Assembly (NCBI RefSeq): GCF_011761355.1
Contig: NZ_JAASRW010000001.1
Location: 744,001 to 808,000 of the forward strand
DNA: 64,000 nt
Reading direction: 5' to 3'
Origin: Paenibacillus lupini
GTDB lineage: Bacteria; Bacillota; Bacilli; Paenibacillales; Paenibacillaceae
This document shows, piece after piece, positions 1-7,940 of this stretch; positions within the stretch are counted from its first letter, which is position 1, and each line of letters begins with the position of its first letter. The notes under the pieces were generated by a model. It saw only the letters and a list, made by a program, of their open reading frames with translations, was not told the DNA's origin and did not search any database. Position numbers and translations under genes: made by a program.

Positions 1-1
1 T

Positions 2-835
2 GAAAAGCTTGGCTGCAAGCCAAGCGATCAATTGCATTTCTTATTAATCAATGACGCTAAAGGCAAAAACCGAGGCTTTAGCGTTGCTACCGTGCTTCCC
101 GCAATAACCTTGCATAAGCCTTTTCATTCCTTAGAAAGGTTGGTTCCTCAAATCAAGCTTTTTTCAAGGAGAAACAAGCCTGTAAATGTACTGTGGCTAA
201 ATAAAAAAGGCTATGCCGTTTTTATGGAGATTAACGGCCGGGAAACGACGAAAGACAGCCCGTTCAAAGCCATTAGAGCACAGTTCATCGATGTCGATTT
301 AAACAAAATTTCAGCGCTTTTCAAAACGAAAGAACAAGTCCAGCAGAAGATCGACTCCATTCTCTCCGATCCTTCAGAGCGGCTTCAATCCATTACAATC
401 ACACAAAATAAACACGGCCAATATCGCCTTTTAGCTCAGCGGACAAAACAGAGAGTAGCCGTATTGAAAAAACAATATATAAACAAACATGGAGACCGCA
501 TCAAAGATACAATGATCGTCGAAACGAAAAACGGTTATCACATCTATTGGATCATGCAAGGCGGAAACATAAGCAAATTCGTTCCTATTCAAAAAGCATT
601 AGCCCAAACCTTCGATTCCGATCCGATGATCACAAACCTATCAAGAGTTATGCGTATACCAGGGTTTTACCATATGAAAAATCCCGATAGCCCCTATATG
701 GTCAAGGTCAAACAATGGGGTAGGGAAAAGCCGTTCACGCAAGAGGAGCTTATTGAATTGCTTGAATTAAAACCTTTAGTCACAGCGAAACTCAGGCAAA
801 AGCGCCGCAAGCTACATGTTCGAAATGCCTCATGA
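2..835 (+). CDS. RepB/AEP-type DNA primase domain protein (5' end outside window)
   Basis: The frame is open from the first bases of the window, so the gene probably begins upstream; the first possible internal start is TTG at 32. It shows the three motifs of archaeo-eukaryotic primases: a metal-binding FIDVDL (DVD at 290-298), GYHIYW with the histidine at 539, and an arginine-rich SRVMRIPGF block near 641-667. This combination is typical of RepB-like primase domains of plasmids, ICEs and phages, which lay primers for replication of the element. The tail is basic (KLRQKRRKLHVR). A terminator hairpin follows directly. The gene is probably the end of an integrated element whose other genes lie to the left. 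The primase fold is fairly sure; the exact role is inference. Confidence 0.7.
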   Translation, partial: EKLGCKPSDQLHFLLINDAKGKNRGFSVATVLPAITLHKPFHSLERLVPQIKLFSRRNKPVNVLWLNKKGYAVFMEINGRETTKDSPFKAIRAQFIDVDLNKISALFKTKEQVQQKIDSILSDPSERLQSITITQNKHGQYRLLAQRTKQRVAVLKKQYINKHGDRIKDTMIVETKNGYHIYWIMQGGNISKFVPIQKALAQTFDSDPMITNLSRVMRIPGFYHMKNPDSPYMVKVKQWGREKPFTQEELIELLELKPLVTAKLRQKRRKLHVRNAS

Positions 836-844
836 AGAATTGAT

Positions 845-875
845 AAACCCCTAGCTCTTGCAGCCAGGGGTTTTG
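845..875 (+). terminator. Intrinsic terminator after primase gene
   Basis: AACCCCT at 846-852 pairs with AGGGGTT at 866-872, helped by an inner GCT/AGC pair, and ends in a short T run. It lies about 10 bases after the primase stop codon. Confidence 0.6.
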
Positions 876-892
876 TGCGATAGTTTAACAAA

Positions 893-1057
893 ATGTATTT
901 CGGAGTGCAACTGGCAACATCCAGCATGTGGGTAATGACTCCGCTCGTCGGAGTGATAGGCCTTGCAATTTATTTCTTTTTTTTAGTACATTCCCTAGGA
1001 GGCCCAAACAAAGATCTGAGATCTGCTGCCGGTTTATTGTTCAAGAAAGGGCGGTAA
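893..1057 (+). CDS. Possible 54-residue membrane protein
   Basis: A short ATG-to-TAA frame encodes one hydrophobic segment (LVGVIGLAIYFFFLVH) followed by a basic tail ending FKKGR. This is the layout of a single-pass membrane protein. No good ribosome-binding site is seen, and a terminator lies just upstream, so expression is doubtful. It may be a remnant of the mobile element that carries the primase. Not recognised as a family. Confidence 0.3.
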   Translation: MYFGVQLATSSMWVMTPLVGVIGLAIYFFFLVHSLGGPNKDLRSAAGLLFKKGR

Positions 1058-1094
1058 TGTTCAATAGCAATATAGATTTGGTTTGATGACTGAC

Positions 1095-1646
1095 TCATTC
1101 TTTAAAATAGGGCGTAATCCCTCTTGAATATAGGTTCTCCACTAACTTGAAAAATTCTTCTGACGGTAAATCCTTTTGACGTTGGATCCAAAGACGAAAT
1201 AAAGAAAGGGAAGTTGTCAGGTAAAACTCAATTAAGTACGGAGTTAAGGAATGGTTTTGCGGAACGTTTAATTCTAATTGATCCAAAGTGATTTCTTTTT
1301 TTAAGCGTTTTAAAAAACGGCTGCTTCCATAATCACCCAAAAGAGCATTAAGAACCAGGAGATGTGCTCTATTATCTAGACAATAAAGTGTATCTTGAAC
1401 CGTATGCATCGATAGCTCTTTGTTCGCCAATTCTTTTTTTAGGTCATTCAATAAGTCATTTTCAACAGAATCTAACAATTCGTAAATGTCAGTAAAGTAT
1501 TGATAAAAGGTGCTGCGGTTATATCCTGACTTATTCGCAATTTCCTGAAGCGAAATCTTCTCAATCGGCTTTTGGCTATACAACTCACAAAAAACTTCTA
1601 CAAACTTTTGTCTTGTTTTCTCCGTTATTTCGGGTTGCTTTTTCAT
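1095..1646 (-). CDS. TetR/AcrR family transcriptional regulator
   Basis: A 183-residue protein with an N-terminal TetR helix-turn-helix at about residues 30-56 (ISLQEIANKSGYNRSTFYQY followed by F and D), then a helical C-terminal ligand/dimer domain. It is divergent from the ketopantoate-reductase-like gene, with a 24-bp near-perfect palindrome between them. This suggests that it represses itself and that gene. The ligand is unknown. The ATG at 1646 is preceded by AGGAGGGAAAC. Confidence 0.85.
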   Translation of the reverse strand: MKKQPEITEKTRQKFVEVFCELYSQKPIEKISLQEIANKSGYNRSTFYQYFTDIYELLDSVENDLLNDLKKELANKELSMHTVQDTLYCLDNRAHLLVLNALLGDYGSSRFLKRLKKEITLDQLELNVPQNHSLTPYLIEFYLTTSLSLFRLWIQRQKDLPSEEFFKLVENLYSRGITPYFKE

Positions 1647-1726
1647 GTTTCCCTCCTACAAGTGAATCATCCGACAAATAATAAAAAACTGATGGTTGAT
1701 CAAGCAATAATAAAGATTTATGATCA

Positions 1727-1750
1727 CATCATACAACATGTTGTCTGATG
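1727..1750. promoter_or_regulatory. Palindromic operator, probable TetR site
   Basis: A 24-bp inverted repeat with 11 of 12 pairs matching. The core is CAACATGTTG at 1734-1743, flanked by ATCAT and its complement. It sits between the divergent TetR and reductase genes, as expected for an autoregulated TetR operator. Binding by this TetR protein is inference. Confidence 0.6.
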
Positions 1751-1786
1751 ATCAAAAGAAAATGTTAATAAGTAGGGGTGGTTTTA

Positions 1787-2710
1787 ATGTCAGCAAAACA
1801 AGATAGAATTTTAATTTTTGGTGCAGGTGTCATCGGGAGCATGTACGCAATTAAGCTAATTGAAGCAGGGTTTGACGTTAGCCTTTTTGCACATTCTAAT
1901 AGATTTAAATCATTAAGAGAGAATGGCCTGCAATATAAAGAAAAAGGTACAGTTAGATCGATACAAGTGAAGGTCATTGATACGCTCGAAAATGACGATG
2001 TATACGATTTTATTTTCGTTACCGTTCGTTATGATCGGTCCGAATCAGCGTTGTTAGCGCTAAAAGATAATAAAAGCAAAAATATAGTTACGATGACTAG
2101 CAATTCAATTGGATTTTCTTCGTGGCTGGATATCGTAGGGGATAGACTTTTACCAGCTTTTCCCGGCTTCGGCGGACAGATTAAAGATGGAGTATTGCAT
2201 GCTCGATTTCTACCAAAGATTATAGCGGCAACTGCATTTGGAGAAATTAATGGTGTAGTGACAGAACGCATAAAAAACCTCGCAAAATTATTTAAAACAG
2301 CAAAGCTTCCCTACGTTATTAAAAAGGATATGCAAGCGTATCTAATCACACATTCCGTATCAGACATTGCCATGTTGAGCATTTTGCATTCTGAGAATAA
2401 GATAATTGACATAAAAACAGCCAGAACCAGAAAGACGGCACGCAAAATAACAGTCACTTTAAAAGCGTATCTAAGGGCAATACAAAAAGCTGGCGTTTCA
2501 ATTGATCCACCAATGCTTAAAATGGTGCTTAAATTTCCAAGCTTATTTTTGGATCTTTTCTTTATGACATGGCTACGAACTAAAATGGTTAGTGATATGA
2601 TGTTGCCGGATTATGCGAATAGTGCAAACAATGAGATTGTGCAGTTAAGTAATGATTTAATGAAATTCTTAAGTCAAAATGATATCAAATCGGAAATACA
2701 TTTTCAGTAA
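1787..2710 (+). CDS. Ketopantoate reductase (ApbA/PanE) family oxidoreductase
   Basis: A 307-residue protein. The N-terminal Rossmann motif GAGVIGSMYA at residues 12-21 binds NAD(P)H. The remainder, with a helical C-terminal half, matches the PanE/ApbA family, which reduces 2-ketoacids such as ketopantoate. I chose ATG 1787 because AGGGG lies 8-12 bases upstream; a GTG at 1778 overlaps that site. Many family members beside a TetR regulator are not the biosynthetic PanE but act on unknown substrates, so I give no symbol. It is probably controlled by the divergent TetR gene through the palindrome at 1727-1750. Confidence 0.75.
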   Translation: MSAKQDRILIFGAGVIGSMYAIKLIEAGFDVSLFAHSNRFKSLRENGLQYKEKGTVRSIQVKVIDTLENDDVYDFIFVTVRYDRSESALLALKDNKSKNIVTMTSNSIGFSSWLDIVGDRLLPAFPGFGGQIKDGVLHARFLPKIIAATAFGEINGVVTERIKNLAKLFKTAKLPYVIKKDMQAYLITHSVSDIAMLSILHSENKIIDIKTARTRKTARKITVTLKAYLRAIQKAGVSIDPPMLKMVLKFPSLFLDLFFMTWLRTKMVSDMMLPDYANSANNEIVQLSNDLMKFLSQNDIKSEIHFQ

Positions 2711-2728
2711 TATGAAAAGTTGAATAGC

Positions 2729-2790
2729 CGAACTGTTGAAGCTGCTGATGAACAATCGGCAGCTTTGATACGTTAAAGGGCAGGTTAACG
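2729..2790 (+). repeat. Dispersed hairpin repeat, family A, copy 1
   Basis: GAAGCTGC and GCAGCTTTG form a hairpin. They are followed by CGTTAAAGGGCAGG and GGTTAAC. The same arrangement recurs at 3329-3404 and 15424-15495, with related cores at 9104 and 16571. It lies just after the reductase gene and could act as a transcription terminator. Confidence 0.6.
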
Positions 2791-2862
2791 CAACACTCGC
2801 TTACTATTAGCGTCTTAATTTTTGGGGTATTTAGTAAAGGCTAACGGGAGGAAAGACTTACA

Positions 2863-3282
2863 ATGAAGAAGTTGCTAACATTTTGTCTGGGATTTGTTGC
2901 AATCATTGTTTTTTCAAGCTGTACAGGTGAATCAGCGGTAAAATTAGATAAGGAGTTTATAAAGGAGAAAGCAAAAATTGGTCTTTCGAAGTCTGAAATA
3001 GAACAAACCTTTGGAAAAGATTATATCTCAGGTGATGAAGAAGGAGTCGAAATTTGGCTTTATGATTCCACCAATAAAGAGGGTACAACCACTGAACGAA
3101 GATTAGATGTGGTGGCCCACGAAGATATAATCGATGGCGATGTGGATAACCAATTGTTTATTAACTTCCAAAAGGAAAAAGCTTTTATGTATTCATTTTT
3201 CTACAAGGGAGATGACCGGGAAGTATGGGAATTAGTAATAAACCCTGACGGTTCCACGCTTGAAATACCTGTAAGTCAATAG
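2863..3282 (+). CDS. Small lipoprotein, function unknown
   Basis: A 139-residue protein with a type II signal peptide and lipobox (FSSC, cysteine 20), so it is probably anchored to the outer face of the cell membrane. The segment IGLSKSEIEQTFG resembles the short helical motif found in SmpA/BLIP-like lipoproteins, but the match is weak. A GGGAGG ribosome site precedes the ATG. It stands as a single-gene unit between two family A repeats. Confidence 0.7.
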   Translation: MKKLLTFCLGFVAIIVFSSCTGESAVKLDKEFIKEKAKIGLSKSEIEQTFGKDYISGDEEGVEIWLYDSTNKEGTTTERRLDVVAHEDIIDGDVDNQLFINFQKEKAFMYSFFYKGDDREVWELVINPDGSTLEIPVSQ

Positions 3283-3328
3283 TAGTTATGTCATATGAAT
3301 TTGGTTAAGTTCTAACGCGTACCGAGGG

Positions 3329-3404
3329 AGTTAAATAGCTAAACTAATGGAGCTGCCGATCTTACACAGGCAGCTTTGTTTTCGTTAAACGGACAGTTTA
3401 ACTC
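3329..3404 (+). repeat. Dispersed hairpin repeat, family A, copy 2
   Basis: AGCTGCC at 3351-3357 pairs with GGCAGCT at 3369-3375. Downstream, GTTAAAC (3384-3390) and GTTTAAC (3396-3402) form a second inverted repeat around five bases. The copy aligns over about 75 bases with the one at 2729. The remaining bases between this repeat and the next start at 3663 hold no gene that I can support. Confidence 0.65.
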
Positions 3405-3662
3405 AATGGAATACATTGATCTTAGCTGGTTTTTATTGATTGAACTATAGCTCTCGACGTCATTAGGTTTCTCCAGATATCCATTTCAAATACACACGTT
3501 GGACACAGGAACCTCCTATACTTCAACTTGTAAGAACAAATGGAGGTGCTAGCCGATGTTAAGAATGCCATATTTCGGGTAACCTTTTCGGTCGAAGGCT
3601 CGTTTAGTAGTAAACTAATAATTATTGAAGGGGTAATGCCCTCAATGAAAGGGATGTTATAT

Positions 3663-4709
3663 ATGAAATTCAAACAACAAAAAAGACTTGGGCTAGCCCT
3701 TGCAACAGCATTATTAGCTTCTCCGTTGGTCCTGTCGCTGCCAGCAGGTCATGCAGCTGCGGCTGTTACTAAAGCGAAATTCAGCATCATAGATCAATCT
3801 TTTAGCATTGAGGGAGTTAAGAGTAACATTGGTACCATCAACAGCGACGGCTCCACTTATATTGCTTTGCGAAACTTGAATAAGGCGTTAGGATTAGGAA
3901 CAAACTTCGATAAAACGACTCAAGTGGTTACCGTTACCGGGCACAACCGGACCATTAAGCTAGATCTGAAAAACAACACCGCGACGTTAAACGGACAAGT
4001 CATTAATGGCCTGCAAGTGATTACACAGGATAATACGTCGTATCTGCCGCTACGCTCTTTGTTAGAACGCATGGGTTATGAAATCACGTACACATCAGGT
4101 TCCAAACAAATCGGCATTAAAGCTATTGCCGAGAACAAGTTGACGATCCAAGCCCACTCGTTAAGTGATAACAGCGGCGGCAAAAAGCGTTCCGTTTATT
4201 ACCCTGTGATTTCTGGTATGGGAAATACTGAAGTTCAGACCAAAATCAATGCGTTGTTGAAGCAAGAGGCTGAGAAGACAATGGCCTTATCGAGCCAGCA
4301 TAATGAGTATGACACTATCAGCAACAGCAATCTTAAGGGAGCTTTCGAAGTTACGTACAACGAAAAAGGAAAACTAAGTCTTTACACTTACTATAGCATC
4401 AATTCAGGCGGAGCGCATGACCTCCATAGTCTCGTCCCTCACACATTTGATCTAAACACAGGGAATGAATTTTCCTTAAAGGATGTGACTGAGGGTAAGA
4501 CAAACTATGTAACGATCATTAACGATCAGATCAAAAAACAGATCAAAGACCGTAAGCTTGACGTGATCACACCTTTTAAAACGATTGAGGCAGATCGTGA
4601 TTTTTACCTAAGCCATAACGGAGTGGTCATTTACTTCACCGAAGGTGAGTTAATGGGAGCTTCACTGGGCTTTCCTAGGTTCGTTATTCCTTTCTCGGCA
4701 TTTAAGTAA
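3663..4709 (+). CDS. Secreted protein: copper-amine-oxidase-like stalk domain plus DUF3298/DUF4163-type domain
   Basis: A 348-residue protein with a clear signal peptide ending at HAAAA. Residues about 40-145 match the copper amine oxidase N-terminal (stalk) domain common in Paenibacillus surface proteins (IALRNLNKALG, YLPLRSLLERMGY). The C-terminal part (YYPVISGMGN, INSGGAHD, VIYFTEGE) resembles the DUF4163/DUF3298 pair found in RsiV and PdaC. I chose ATG 3663 because AAAGGG lies 9 bases upstream; upstream starts in the frame lack a signal peptide at the right place. It is probably cell-wall associated; its role is unknown. Confidence 0.75.
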   Translation: MKFKQQKRLGLALATALLASPLVLSLPAGHAAAAVTKAKFSIIDQSFSIEGVKSNIGTINSDGSTYIALRNLNKALGLGTNFDKTTQVVTVTGHNRTIKLDLKNNTATLNGQVINGLQVITQDNTSYLPLRSLLERMGYEITYTSGSKQIGIKAIAENKLTIQAHSLSDNSGGKKRSVYYPVISGMGNTEVQTKINALLKQEAEKTMALSSQHNEYDTISNSNLKGAFEVTYNEKGKLSLYTYYSINSGGAHDLHSLVPHTFDLNTGNEFSLKDVTEGKTNYVTIINDQIKKQIKDRKLDVITPFKTIEADRDFYLSHNGVVIYFTEGELMGASLGFPRFVIPFSAFK

Positions 4710-4737
4710 GGAAGCATCTAAATAGTTCACTGATACC

Positions 4738-4771
4738 AAGAAGTAGTTTGCCATCATGGGAACTGCTTCTT
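4738..4771 (+). repeat. Terminator-like hairpin repeat, family B
   Basis: An imperfect stem of AAGAAGTAGTT with AACTGCTTCTT around TTGCC/GGG, 28 bases after the preceding stop. It is related to the hairpin at 4929. Confidence 0.5.
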
Positions 4772-4784
4772 TATTAATTGGAGC

Positions 4785-4910
4785 ATGTTATGGCTGGAAA
4801 AGAATTTGCCAGCATTGGACGAAGGTGATTCAAGAAAATTCAAATGGAAATTATTCAGAATCTACACAGGCAGGAAAGCCGCCGTTAGAGTTTTCCTCAT
4901 GATTCCTTAA
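4785..4910 (+). other. Stretch without a convincing gene; 41-codon frame
   Basis: Between two family B hairpins there is only an ATG frame of 41 codons (begins MLWLEKNLPALDEGD, rich in basic residues). The GGAG upstream sits too close to the ATG. It may be the remains of a lost single-gene unit. No function can be assigned. Confidence 0.3.
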
Positions 4911-4928
4911 ACGATCGTAAACGAACCA

Positions 4929-4968
4929 GGGAGTAGTTTGCCGAAGGCAGGCTGCTCCTTTTTTTTAT
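4929..4968 (+). terminator. Strong terminator hairpin, family B repeat
   Basis: GGAGTAGTTTGCC pairs with GGCAGGCTGCTCC around GAA, followed by eight or more T residues. Related sequences beginning ACCAGGGAGCAG stand at 7760, and others at 11345 and 19086. Confidence 0.65.
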
Positions 4969-5106
4969 ATAAAATAAAGGTTAGCTTCAACAAAAAGGTA
5001 TGAGATTTCACCCTTAATGTTGTTATCGTAAGTTGTTTATCAGTAATTTATCATTTGTCTTTTTCCAAATTTGTGAAATAATTGATTGTAGAGGGAGTGA
5101 ACAAAA

Positions 5107-5718
5107 GTGAGGATATATTTTAAAGGCATCAGAAAAATAATTGGTGTGGTTTTTATCGGTAGTGTACTGGGAGGTGTAATGGTATACCAAAGCATAAATG
5201 CTAAAAGCGATATTTATATAAACCACACAAATCCTTCTAGCTATCCTATAAATTGGCAAACATACGGTCCTTATAATGAAACGGCCTCCCTAGAAGTGCT
5301 GCCTGACTTAATTGAAACGGGAAGTATTAATGATATTGCAGGATATGTTCTTAAGAAAGATTATTTAAGTGAATCTGGTCGTGACGTCCCATTGTATGAT
5401 TTCAATGGGAAAACCATAATTGGATCTATTCATATTGGCGCTAAGAATATGAATTATCCTAAAAATAAAGACGGACAGACATATGGCTCTGCCACAGATA
5501 CTAATTCTCCCGAGACAGAACCTGAATTAATCAGTGCAATAGGTATTGATGGTACAAATGGATACGTTCTGAAAAAAGATATAGACGGTGAGCTTCCAAA
5601 ATCACCACAGGAAGCTATTGCGTTACAAAAAAGTAGACCACAAGGCGGTCGTGATATTCCACTCTATGACTATGATGGTGAAACCATAATTGGTTTGTTT
5701 CATGTTGGAGATAATTAG
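5107..5718 (+). CDS. Exported protein with an internal duplication, function unknown
   Basis: A 203-residue protein with an N-terminal membrane/signal segment (residues 8-32). It contains two copies of a block: GYVLKKD followed by GRD(V/I)PLYD(F/Y)(N/D)G, TIIG and H(I/V)G, at about residues 78-110 and 157-202. The block between them (NKDGQTYGSA, then PETEPELI) resembles a family of uncharacterised Firmicutes proteins sometimes found fused to peptidase M56/BlaR1. The GTG start at 5107 has GAGGGAG upstream. Role unknown. Confidence 0.65.
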   Translation: MRIYFKGIRKIIGVVFIGSVLGGVMVYQSINAKSDIYINHTNPSSYPINWQTYGPYNETASLEVLPDLIETGSINDIAGYVLKKDYLSESGRDVPLYDFNGKTIIGSIHIGAKNMNYPKNKDGQTYGSATDTNSPETEPELISAIGIDGTNGYVLKKDIDGELPKSPQEAIALQKSRPQGGRDIPLYDYDGETIIGLFHVGDN

Positions 5719-5790
5719 CCAATAAGTATCGGTTCAAGTGTTGCGAGAAACGATGGTTCAACGCATAAAAGGTTGTGGAGGAGGTAATAA

Positions 5791-5913
5791 ATGAAGAATC
5801 AATTAAAAAGTAAAGTTATTGTTATTTTAATAATAATAACTTGTTGCATCCTCTTACTTTTATTCTGGTGGTTATTTAATATGGTGGATACTCCAAATCC
5901 ATTGGATCCGTGA
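5791..5913 (+). CDS. Short single-pass membrane protein
   Basis: Forty residues: a basic N-terminus (KNQLKSK), one long hydrophobic helix from about residue 9 to 29, then a short polar tail ending NPLDP. GGAGGAGGT precedes the ATG by 6 bases, one of the best ribosome sites in the region, which supports translation despite the small size. Function unknown. Confidence 0.55.
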   Translation: MKNQLKSKVIVILIIITCCILLLLFWWLFNMVDTPNPLDP

Positions 5914-5928
5914 ATATTGGTCCTATTG

Positions 5929-5958
5929 CTGCAGCCGGTCAATAATGACCGGCTGCAG
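5929..5958. terminator. Perfect 13-bp hairpin, family C repeat
   Basis: CTGCAGCCGGTCA pairs perfectly with its complement around a 4-base loop (AATA). The T run after it is poor, so it may be a weak terminator or a structural repeat. Related hairpins containing GATCA or GGTCA occur at 13711, 20249, 22095 and 29464. The 200 bases to the next start hold nothing else that I can support. Confidence 0.5.
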
Positions 5959-6164
5959 TTGTTTCTCAGCAGTTTATCTTACTGGCTAATCAGTTATCAT
6001 TGACTGTAAAATGTTGGGTTAGTAAAATTGCTATTAAAAGAGATTCAATGAAAGCGAGGCTTCACATGTCACCAGGCAATCATTTTATTAAATTGAGATA
6101 ACAATCGGAGAAAGTGGAATATTTTATTCGATTGTTCAATTACGACTCATACCAAGGAGAAATT

Positions 6165-7154
6165 ATGGATCCAAAAATAAAATTAATGTTACTGGAAGAA
6201 CATGTTGTAGAAGGCGCAGTGCGATTTGGTGTGGGTCCTGAGAACATGACTTTCATTGGAGGCTTTCAGAACTTTATTTATTCCTACAATTCTAATGAAA
6301 TGAAATATATTCTCCGGTTTACTCCTAGCACTCTTCGTACGTCAGAAGGACTTGCAGCTGAATTGGAGTGGATTCGTTTTCTTTCTGGGAATGGTTTAGC
6401 GGTTTCAGATCCGGTACTTTCGGTTGATGGAAAGGTCTTCGAACGAATCCATGGACATAAAATGGATTTCTACGTTACCTCCTTCAAACACGCACCAGGT
6501 CGTAAAATTGGATACCCTGAATGCCTAGGTAACCACACACTTTATGAGCAATGCGGACGCATGACTGGCTGTCTCCATGAACTGGCAAAACGTTACAAAC
6601 CTATAGCCAAAAGGCACACGTGGGAGAGCAATGAATACATCTTGCAAGCCAGAAATTATATCCCGTTAGAGCAGCAACCCATTCTTCTAGCCCTTGATGA
6701 GCTCAAAGCATATTTGAATAATTTACCTATTACCGCCGATAATTTCGGTTTGATTCACGGGGATATCAATGTGGGCAATTTCACAGTCGATGATTCAGGG
6801 GGAATAACACTCTTTGACTTCGATGAATGTCAGTACAGTTGGTATGCTGAAGACATTGCAATCCAACTCTATTACTTACTGTATGTGTTTGGGGAAGATT
6901 CGAAGTCCGAACGGAAGGCACAGTACGAACTTTTCATTAAACATTTCGAACAAGGCTATACTGAGGAAGGTCGTCAAATGCCTGTCGGCTGGAAGGATCA
7001 ACTGAAGCTCTTCCTTAGATTACGAGAAATTATCGTACTCGTTGGTATGCACCGAAGTTGGGATTTGAGTCAACCAGACGATTGGACTCGCGATTTTTTG
7101 CGAGATAGTAGAATGCGGATTACAAGAGGAGTTTCTTTAATTGACGAATATTGA
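6165..7154 (+). CDS. Aminoglycoside-phosphotransferase-fold kinase
   Basis: A 329-residue protein with the APH/choline-kinase signature: Brenner motif LIHGDINVGNF and metal-binding LFDFDECQYSWYAEDI. Such proteins transfer phosphate from ATP to small molecules; relatives include homoserine kinase type II and CotS-like spore proteins as well as resistance enzymes. The substrate cannot be inferred from sequence. ATG 6165 is chosen because AAGGAGA lies 5 bases upstream; a GTG at 6114 is less likely. It is a single-gene unit in the array. Confidence 0.75.
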   Translation: MDPKIKLMLLEEHVVEGAVRFGVGPENMTFIGGFQNFIYSYNSNEMKYILRFTPSTLRTSEGLAAELEWIRFLSGNGLAVSDPVLSVDGKVFERIHGHKMDFYVTSFKHAPGRKIGYPECLGNHTLYEQCGRMTGCLHELAKRYKPIAKRHTWESNEYILQARNYIPLEQQPILLALDELKAYLNNLPITADNFGLIHGDINVGNFTVDDSGGITLFDFDECQYSWYAEDIAIQLYYLLYVFGEDSKSERKAQYELFIKHFEQGYTEEGRQMPVGWKDQLKLFLRLREIIVLVGMHRSWDLSQPDDWTRDFLRDSRMRITRGVSLIDEY

Positions 7155-7164
7155 AAACCCAAAT

Positions 7165-7206
7165 TGGAGGCGGCAGCTGCTCTATTTTCAATGAGCTAAG
7201 GGCAGG
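7165..7206 (+). repeat. Degenerate family B repeat
   Basis: GGAGGCGGCAGCTGCTC followed by CTAAGGGCAGG resembles the hairpin-plus-tail arrangement of the other repeats but does not fold as well. Probably a decayed copy. Confidence 0.35.
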
Positions 7207-7265
7207 ATTGCTTCATTAATAATAGAATCCTTTGTTCGCGAATATTTTTAAGATGGGGGAAGGGA

Positions 7266-7709
7266 ATGGAAATTAAGATACGAGAAATTGTGGCAAATGA
7301 TTATGCTAAAGTTGTTTTTTTATGGAACGATGTACTTGGAGTTCGTAATGTTAATGATGAGAACTTTCGAGTTACTATGGAAGAAATGAATAGGGATGGG
7401 AATTACAAAACATTTGTTGCACTATTTGAAAATGATGTGGTTGGTTTTGTAACTATAGTTCAGGCATTATCCGTGGGGTCACCGGTTGGTTATCTACATA
7501 TTCAAGGGCTTGCTATTAAAAAGGAATTGCAGCATAGTGGAATAGGTACAAAACTACTAAGACACATAGAAAACAATGCAAAGGAAATGGGAATATCAAG
7601 TATTATATTATGTAGCGGGTTTAAGCGAACCGACGCCCATGCTTTTTATGTGCATAATGGCTATGACAAAGATTCATACTGCTTCGATAAGGTTATTAAA
7701 CTTGACTAA
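7266..7709 (+). CDS. GNAT family N-acetyltransferase
   Basis: A 147-residue, single-domain GNAT protein. The acetyl-CoA-binding motif A is visible as LAIKKELQHSGIGTKLLRHI (about residues 85-104), and the C-terminal strand ends AHAFYVHNGYDK. It would acetylate an amine of a small molecule or protein. Its single-unit setting with repeats on both sides gives no pathway clue. The ATG follows GGGGGAAGGG. Confidence 0.8.
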   Translation: MEIKIREIVANDYAKVVFLWNDVLGVRNVNDENFRVTMEEMNRDGNYKTFVALFENDVVGFVTIVQALSVGSPVGYLHIQGLAIKKELQHSGIGTKLLRHIENNAKEMGISSIILCSGFKRTDAHAFYVHNGYDKDSYCFDKVIKLD

Positions 7710-7748
7710 TGAATAACTATTTTGCATTTCACCTCTAACGAAGAATGT

Positions 7749-7828
7749 TAGTAGAACAAACCAGGGAGCAGATTGCCGGCAGCAGCACACTATTATTAAA
7801 GGCAGAATAGTTCCAATATGAGGTGTTA
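7749..7828 (+). repeat. Dispersed repeat: family B hairpin with conserved tail
   Basis: ACCAGGGAGCAG, then TTGCCGGCAGCAG, then a tail containing GGCAGAATAGTTCCAATATG at 7801-7820. The same 20 bases occur at 16613-16632. The 5' part contains CTAAC and GTTAG around the start of the repeat. Confidence 0.6.
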
Positions 7829-7940
7829 TACCCCCTTGTTATTATTTAGTAGATCCAGCGGACCGGAGGGCAATATGAAATGTATGGTTCATGAGTGATG
7901 GCACGTATGCTTGCCGCAGCTGACAAAGGAGAACGAAACA

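Noticed and set aside
694-927. Minus-strand frame over the end of the primase gene
   Set aside because: Overlaps real coding sequence and a terminator; no ribosome site or recognisable protein.
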